From Nymphaea colorata (Eukaryota > Streptophyta > Magnoliopsida > Nymphaeales > Nymphaeaceae): a DNA stretch of 64,000 nt. Position 1 is the first letter of the stretch; each line of letters opens with the position of its first letter. A program made the translations under genes and the position numbers. Positions 57,818 through 64,000 of this stretch are shown here, one piece after another. The notes below the pieces were generated by a model, which saw nothing but the letters and a program-made list of their open reading frames with translations, was not told where the DNA came from and ran no database searches. The stretch spans positions 24,875,716 to 24,939,715 of the forward strand of contig NC_045144.1 in the NCBI RefSeq assembly GCF_008831285.2, given 5' to 3'.

Positions 57818-60800
57818 TGTTCGCACCCCACCCCTTTCTCAAAGGGTGTCATATGCGAATCAGCAAAATTCTTTTAAAATTGAAGTTTTGAAAAATATTT
57901 TAATGAAAAGGGATCCGCCTATTGGTACGAGGTCCAACCGTTCCTGCTACATTTAATAGAGGTAATTAGACCAAGGACTAAGGATCATTCGGATCACATA
58001 CGAGTTATTGATGCAAATCCTATATGCTTATGCATTGAGGTTTTGGATTCAAGAACCAAAGTTCATTTTGAATAAGTGATTTGAATTTGTTTTGAAGATT
58101 AGAAGATTTTCAAGTTGGTTCAATAACCTTTGTTTTTGTGCCATCCGATTTGAAATACATAATTTTTGAGGACTTTGAAAAGTGAAATTGAGTTCTTTGT
58201 TGTGAACTCTAAGTGGTTCATGAGTTGAAATTATGATCAACTTTTGGAAAATAACTAAGTTTTTTAGCAAAGAAACTTGATTTTTGAATTATTCTTTTGC
58301 CAAATCGCGTGATTTGGTTTAGGTAGAGTTCATTCTTTTGATGAAACATAGGTTCCAAATTGTTAGAAAACATGTTGTTTTTCAAATATACTTTGACCAA
58401 GATCATGAATGCATTGCTTGTGTTTTCTTTTGAAGTTAAGAGAAATTTACAAATTCTTGTTGCAATATGACTTGGTCACTTTTTGCAACTCAAATTTGAA
58501 TCACTTAACTTCTTGAGAATGTGCATGTGGTGCCATTGATTTTGAGTGAAAGTGAATACATGAAATGAGAATGGAATCTATATAGAACATTCATTCTTCT
58601 CTCTCTCATAATCTCTCAAGATTTATTCATATGAAACATACGTTGTTCACTGTCTCATAATCTCTTAAAGTTCATCCATTGTAATTGCATATCATACAAT
58701 TTACACATAAATATTGATTTTAATTAAAATGTAGGACTTTCTCTAAATGTGCTTATTATATGATTAAACACATGAATTTGAGATGTAGTCCATAAGCTTG
58801 GAACTTAACATAAAATTATCAAAATGATGAAAAATACACAAATAATGCCAAAATCAATCTTTGAAATAGATGTGAGATATTGTTGACATCCACTTTTGTC
58901 TCAAAGTAGCTAAAAAAATCAGACCTTATTGATTCCAATAAAGAGCTTGTTTCTTAGATAGCAATGAGAAGTCCTTGATCAAATTTTAGATTTCGTACTC
59001 ATGAAATCATCAACTTCTTTGGATGGTTTTAGGATAGTTGGCATTTCAAATATGTAAAATTTGACATTCTTAAACCAATTCCTATAAAACATGGTGTGAT
59101 TTCAACAACATACATACATCTTACGTATGCATTGCTGAAATTAAGCAAATTTTAAAATGAAATGAAAATGATTTCATAACTTGGTACTATGAAAATCAAA
59201 ATGAACCATCTTCTTAAAACCAGTTTGGAAACGTGTTCCAATCTGTGTTCCAATCTGATTTTAAGAGAGGAAAGCAATTTTTAATAAGAGATTGAACAAA
59301 CGCATATGTATACATATAACAATGTATACATATACATACTTTACTCTTCAAAATGAAATTTCATGAAGGGACCACAGAACTCACAAATCATGAAGATTCA
59401 TGGTTGGGTTCTTTTACGTGGGAAGATTAAAAACTTGTTCCAAATCTCCCCTACTACCTTGATCAATTAAATAAATCATGAAACAAAATAAATTTAAATA
59501 GAAAGGGATAAATGAATGCTCAAGCTAGTTCATCCTTAATTTCGCCAAGCAAAGGTGGATTACATTCATGAGAATGCATCCATCCTTAATAGGTTTTTTC
59601 GTCATATATATATTGCAACAAGATCACTCTCACCGTGATATTCTCTCATGGTGGGGAGTTCAAAATGGTTTTAAGCTGGTTATTTAGAAAGGGACGTGGC
59701 CTTGGGGCCCTTTTCAAAATTTGTATCATGGTTCATCTTTAAGAAAAACCGACGTATGCATGCATAATGCATTAACATGTACATTTATCGTAGGTTTCCC
59801 TTAGCTGGACATCATTTCCAGACATGAAACAAATGAAAATAAACCCTCCCACGAATTGCTGGAATTAAAATGAACTAATGAGAAGCCAAAATAGATGAGA
59901 AATAGTTAAAATCACCTACCTTGCGGTCGGTCTTGATACTTGATTTTCGCCTTCACTTGTTTTCTAAATCGAGCAATCCTAAGCAAGAATCCAAGCTTGG
60001 ATTCGAGCTTAGCAAAGCTAGAAGTAGAATAGCTTGCTTGCTGGAATTTTTAGTAAGAAAGAAGGCTTCTCACCACGAAAATCCTAAGTAAGGGTTCACT
60101 TAAGTACCCTAACTTAGCAAAATCAATGGAGATAATAGAAGAAAATGAAGAAAAAAGTAAGAGAAAAGAGGGAAGAGTACTTGGACGAATCTCTTCTCTC
60201 TTCCTTGGCTTCTCTCTCTAGCTCCTTGGCTGCAACACTTAATAGAATACCTCAAAATTTTGTCCCCCCCCCCCCCTTGATGGCCAAGGGGAGGTTTATA
60301 TAGAGGAGGAGGTGGGTTCAACTGCCTCCTTTAATTTGCCTTGAAAGATTAATCAAGGTTTAGGGAGATGAAAAATGAATTAAATGAGTTTTAATGACTC
60401 TATTTAATCATTCTTAGCCATTTGCACGAGCTAGGTGTGGTCAACCTTGGTTCAGACCTAGCTGACCAACTTTGACTAAAATTTTGGATGAAAATGCACT
60501 TGCACAGGGTTTTGCCTTATTTTCTGCTATTTATTTATTTTTTTGTTTGAAATCTTGTTTGTTATGTTAAAACTAGTTTTTAAGCTTCAAATGCCATTGA
60601 ATTATGATAATCCAATTTAAATTTGAATAAAATTTGAAAATTCTGTCAAATTTAGCTCGAAAAGGGTATTTTCGTCTATAGTTTGATTGAAGACGGATTT
60701 CAACTGAATCAAACTTTTGTTTGAAAAATTAAATTTTAATTTGGTATTTTATTTATGCATTTGACAAATCTAAATGTTTATTTGCCTTTCATAAACCAAT

Positions 60801-61746
60801 TTGGGATCTGTAAGTTCAATTTGACCATAAAAGGGCAAAATTGTCCAGATTGTTAAATTTTGACCAATTGATGAAAGTCAAAGCTCATTTGTGAGTAGTT
60901 TGACTTTGTTTGAGGTAATTTGATAAATTTGAGCTAAGAAACTCTTAGTTGAGCTAAATTGTACTTTGACTAAGTTTAGTCAAAGTAGGTTTGGTTAGGT
61001 CAAAGTCTATTTTCATCAATTAATTGGATCGTGAGACAGACCTACTTTTTGGCCAAGCTGAGCTCATGTTGACTGAGCTTAGCTAAGATTTGGGTACACT
61101 AGGGTTGAACATACTTGAATTAAGTAGGTTTGATCAGCCTAGTTGTTGCTTTTCTAAGATTGAAAACTCTTTAAAGAGGACATAGTTAAAGAAAAGAGAG
61201 ATGCATAAATGTTTCTCTTTTCCTAGGTTTTTAGTTATGATATCATTCATTTCTCTTAAAAAATGATTTTTTCATTTAATTGGAAAAAAACATTTATTTG
61301 TTTATTTATTTTTTTAAATGGGGGGTGTAACCCTGGGGGGGGGGGCTCTTGACCACACGGGCTAGGTGGGGCCCAAACGTGGGTCCCACATAGCATTCTA
61401 GACCGAATTAGATCCAATTCTTGGATCTAAGTCAAAATTTGAATTTTGCAATTGGATTTGGATTTCAAATGACATTTGCAATTGGGTTTGGATTTCAAAT
61501 GACATTTGTAATTGGATTTGGATTTCAAATGACATTTGTAATTGGATTTGGATTTCAATTCCTAATTTGGACATAGTTTGAACTCGTAATCCTGCATTGG
61601 GATTTGTGTCACAAGTTAAATTCATAATTCGAATCCAAATTACGTTTAGGTTTGAAATTGACTTTGAAATTGCAAAATTTCACAATTCTTTTGAGAAATT
61701 TTCACATTGCTTCAATTTTGATGTGAAAAAATTTGGGGTGTTAGCA
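57818..61746 (-). mobile_element. Solo LTR, 3929 bp, of the gypsy family at 22943
   Basis: On the minus strand starts TGCTAACACCCCAAATTTTT and ends GGGGTGCGAACA. Flanked by perfect ATGTG pentamers (57813-57817; 61747-61751), so both borders are exact. It aligns end to end with 22943-26501 in opposite orientation. No internal region, primer binding site or second LTR is attached, as expected after recombination between two LTRs. It contains a C-run (60265-60277), a G-run (61337-61347) and a 40-bp tandem repeat at about 61440-61560. Confidence 0.92.
61440..61560. repeat. Tandem repeat inside the solo LTR, about 38 bp
   Basis: TTGGATTTCAAATGACATTT with a following GCAATTGG or GTAATTGG recurs about four times. 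In the paralogous LTR (about 23120-23200) only one or two units occur. Confidence 0.8.
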
Positions 61747-61751
61747 ATGTG

Positions 61752-62164
61752 TTCTTTTACTAATGCGAAAATCTGTCAGTAAATTTTTGACATTTTTATT
61801 GATGTCATGACACTCACGTGGATTTTGTGCATTTAAAAAACCTAGGCCGGTGAAATTTTCCCCACTGTAGGTCTCTTGAATTATGTGAAAAAGATTTCTA
61901 GACCTTCAGCTACTTGTTTGCAGTATCAGCAAAAAGAAACAAAACAAACTAAATAAAGTTAATAAAAATAAGAAATGAAATAAAAATATAAAAAAGAATG
62001 GTGAATTTTTTTTTAAAACAAAATTTAAAAGGAATAGGATCATAGAAAAAAAAAATAAACATAACGCCAGAGAGAGAGATTGAGATCAGACCACAAGACA
62101 AATATTAGACCGGCTAATTTTGTGCCAAAAAATATTATAGACAAAATTGATCCTGATATAGAGT
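61752..62164. other. No gene recognised
   Basis: AT-rich, with A-runs and a short GA tract near 62070. No features seen. Confidence 0.5.
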
Positions 62165-62290
62165 CCCATCATGCCATTCTGTGCCAGCCATCCAGCTCTC
62201 TTCTTTTGCTCCCACATAAATGCCGCCATGGGAGTTGAAAGATAATCAACTTGATGTTGTCGCACACGTACTTGTAACCATAATTAGGGT
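62165..62290. repeat. Single arm of the 46207 foldback family
   Basis: Aligns with the right arm of the foldback element (CATGCCATTCTGTGCCAGC, TAAATGC(C/T)GCCATGGG, GATGTTGTC, ACTTGTAACCATAATTA). Lacks the MITE, giving a second empty site (CTTGTAAC, 62271-62278). No inverted partner nearby. Confidence 0.75.
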
Positions 62291-62985
62291 AGGAGTTAAT
62301 AATTTTTCATCAAGAAGAATTATAGTTTAAAGTTTTTCAAAAGCGTCCAAATATAATTTTTTAAAATTCTTGTTTTGGATAAAATATATGTTAAAAAAAA
62401 ATCACACGTATTTTTTTTTCTGAAGGAGGGGCCAATGCCCCCGCCAGCTCCCTCTCCACGGTTTCTAAATTCTTAGTTTGTTATACTTCAGAAAAACAAA
62501 CGTGGCCTTAAACAAAAGCAAAGGGAATTGTCCCACTTTTTTAAACCATCTGCTATGGTAGAAAGATGGCCAAAGATTTGGCCTGACACAGCATTCAACC
62601 GTAGGCTGATTTTATCTTCGCACCTCAAACTCAATTCTCCATTACAAAACGAGTTATATAAGTCTCTGCCCATGATTTTGCTGCAATGGTTTTCTGGTAG
62701 AGCTCAGACATCACTTAGACACGGCCAAGGCCAAGAAACCCTAGGGTTTGCGAAGCTTCTTTCAGATATCCCCCTGAGAACTTATCTCATTACTAAGTGG
62801 GCAACCTTTGCTAAAATATATGTAGAAGGCTTAACTAAAGCTAGTTATGCCCAAAATAATATTTGTGTTAATCAAAGACATCAAGTAAAGGTGATCATAT
62901 TAGCCATTTTCTTTTATGCCACTGCGAGAACCACATCTTTAATTCTCGTATAAAGTTAGAGCGAAGGGAACATTTTCTATGAAAT
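62291..62985. other. LINE-flanking sequence, no gene recognised
   Basis: A GC-rich block near 62425-62460 (GGGGCCAATGCCCCCGCC) resembles a hAT-type MITE core. The 141-codon plus-strand frame at 62528-62953 is probably an antisense shadow of degenerate LINE 3-prime sequence. Confidence 0.35.
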
Positions 62986-63180
62986 TTAGCCATGCTTCCT
63001 GACTATGATAGCAAGTTTGCACTTAAAAAACGAGTGATTCAAAATTATTTCCTCTTGTATGCTACAAATAAAGCAGCCGCTTGCAATCACCCACCCTCCC
63101 TTTTGCAGTCGATCCATTGTTGGCATTTTCCCATGAGATGCAATGAAGACAAACCAGTTTTCCTTTGGGAGGCCCTCCAA
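62986..63180 (-). pseudogene. LINE C-terminal zf-RVT fragment
   Basis: Minus strand WFVFIASHGKMPTMDRLQKG then CFICSIQEEIILNHSFFKCK matches the zinc-binding domain after RT in plant LINEs (pattern T-DRL-RG, C-C, H-FF-C). Unrelated in position to the LINE at 53227-54564. Confidence 0.8.
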
Positions 63181-63238
63181 AATGGGCTAGTAACCTCATG
63201 CGTCTTTTCAAGTTCAAAATGATATTATTAATAATAAG

Positions 63239-63980
63239 TCATCTTTATTCCTCTTTATGTAGCACTGAATAGGCCCGCTCCTCGGCCCAAGCTGCCATAT
63301 CCCCAAAACAAAAATGAGATTAAAAATTTTGACTAAATCAAAAGCAAAACAAATAAAAATTGAACAAATAACTAAAAAAAATTCCACCTTCACCTTATGC
63401 ACACACTTAAACAATGAGATATTAACAAAAAAGTTGAGATAGATTGTAAGAAAAATGAGAAGGAGAGAAAAGAACCTATTTGAGGGAGAGGGGGAAGGTG
63501 AGCTTGGCACAGAACTAGGGTGAAGAGACAACCTCCTTGCTCATCTAATGTCAGGAGTGGCAAACGGTGGTGCAGGCGACAACATGCTTGCGGGCCGGCC
63601 ACCACCACCATTATACGTTGGCTGGCCAGCAAACACGTCATCGCTTGCACCGCCGTTTGTTGGTCCAAGCATCAGATGTACAAGGAGGTCATATCTGCAC
63701 CGAGTTCTGTGCCAAGCTCACCTTTCCCCTCTCTCTCAAACATGTTTTCTTTTTCAATTCTCATTTTCCTTAAAATCTATCTCGTCTTTTTTGTTAATAT
63801 CTCTTGGTTTGGGCGTACGCACGAGATGATGGTGGATTTTTTTAGTTGTTTGTTCATTTTTTGTTTGTCTTGCTTTGGATTTGGTAAACAAATTTTTAGT
63901 ATCATTTTTGTTTTGGTATGGGAGCATGGGCCGAAGAGCGAGCCGATTCAGTGTTACATAAGGAGGAATAAAGAGGATGA
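63239..63980. mobile_element. Near-perfect palindrome, arms about 362 bp
   Basis: 63239-63600 pairs with the reverse complement of 63620-63980 over the full length, with small indels: TTTATTCCTC near the outer edge, CACTGAAT, CTAAAAAAA, GAGATATTAACAAAAAAG, GTGAGCTTGGCACAGAACT and GGCCGGCC or GGCCAGC near the centre. The loop is about 19 bp. Short open frames on both strands are mirror images of each other. Likely a foldback or long-TIR non-autonomous transposon; no target duplication was found beyond TCATC and GATGA. The outer 20 bp at the right (63981-64000) run to the window end. Confidence 0.88.
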
Positions 63981-64000
63981 ACAAAGAACACCAGATGCGC

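Noticed and set aside
62528-62953. 141-codon plus-strand frame
   Set aside because: No domain; lies opposite probable LINE 3-prime sequence.
1-64000. CRISPR arrays, bacterial operons, rRNA or tRNA genes
   Set aside because: None seen. Tandem repeats lack spacer structure, and no cloverleaf with intact A and B boxes was recognised by eye.

Overview
The window looks like nuclear DNA of a flowering plant: AT-rich, full of (TA)n, (GA)n and (CA)n microsatellites, MITEs with target-site duplications, copia and gypsy-type LTR elements and L1-type LINE remnants, with a few plant genes (nepenthesin-like aspartic proteases, a DUF313-type B3 protein, and short exons with GT-AG borders). The species cannot be named from what I see. 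Two 100-base N blocks (425-524, 44286-44385) mark scaffold joins. I found no bacterial, viral or CRISPR-like system. The value lies in the duplication and insertion history, which can be read in unusual detail.

Layout. 1-424: a tandem satellite of about 110 bp running into the first gap. 618-2540: first copy of a 1.9-kb segment that recurs in the same orientation at 39074-40980, both copies carrying the same hAT-type MITE. 4465-5280: fragments of a dispersed repeat. 6891-10450: an antisense, decayed copia element (gag, protease, integrase, primer binding site) without reverse transcriptase. 10458-12780: a copia integrase fragment plus a repeat I call the tail. 13705-14791: four 3-prime exons of an unidentified minus-strand gene. 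14989-33195: remains of a tandem array in which each unit reads 3-prime flank, aspartic protease gene (minus strand), upstream region, tail, copia integrase fragment. Unit 1 has a full-length protease with one nonsense codon. In unit 2 a gypsy-type retroelement (22943-31173) has replaced the C-terminal two thirds of the protease. A third, frameshifted protease copy lies at 37052-37905, again followed by upstream and tail sequence. 40985-44185 is a GC-richer block I cannot identify. 44189-45645 holds LTR fragments around the second gap, with internal tandem repeats. 45743-47044 has two foldback structures. 48470-50621 has a copia 3-prime end with LTR and an inverted partial copy. 53227-54564 is a decayed LINE reverse transcriptase. 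56102-56836 is an apparently intact single-exon B3 gene. 57818-61746 is a 3.9-kb solo LTR with a perfect 5-bp target duplication. 62165-63980 holds a further foldback arm, a LINE zinc-finger fragment and a near-perfect 740-bp palindrome.

The genes do not form a pathway. The strongest conclusions come from comparing duplicated segments within the window: filled and empty insertion sites date several MITEs as younger than the duplications, and the protease paralogues show how one gene acquired a premature stop and how another was cut by a retroelement.
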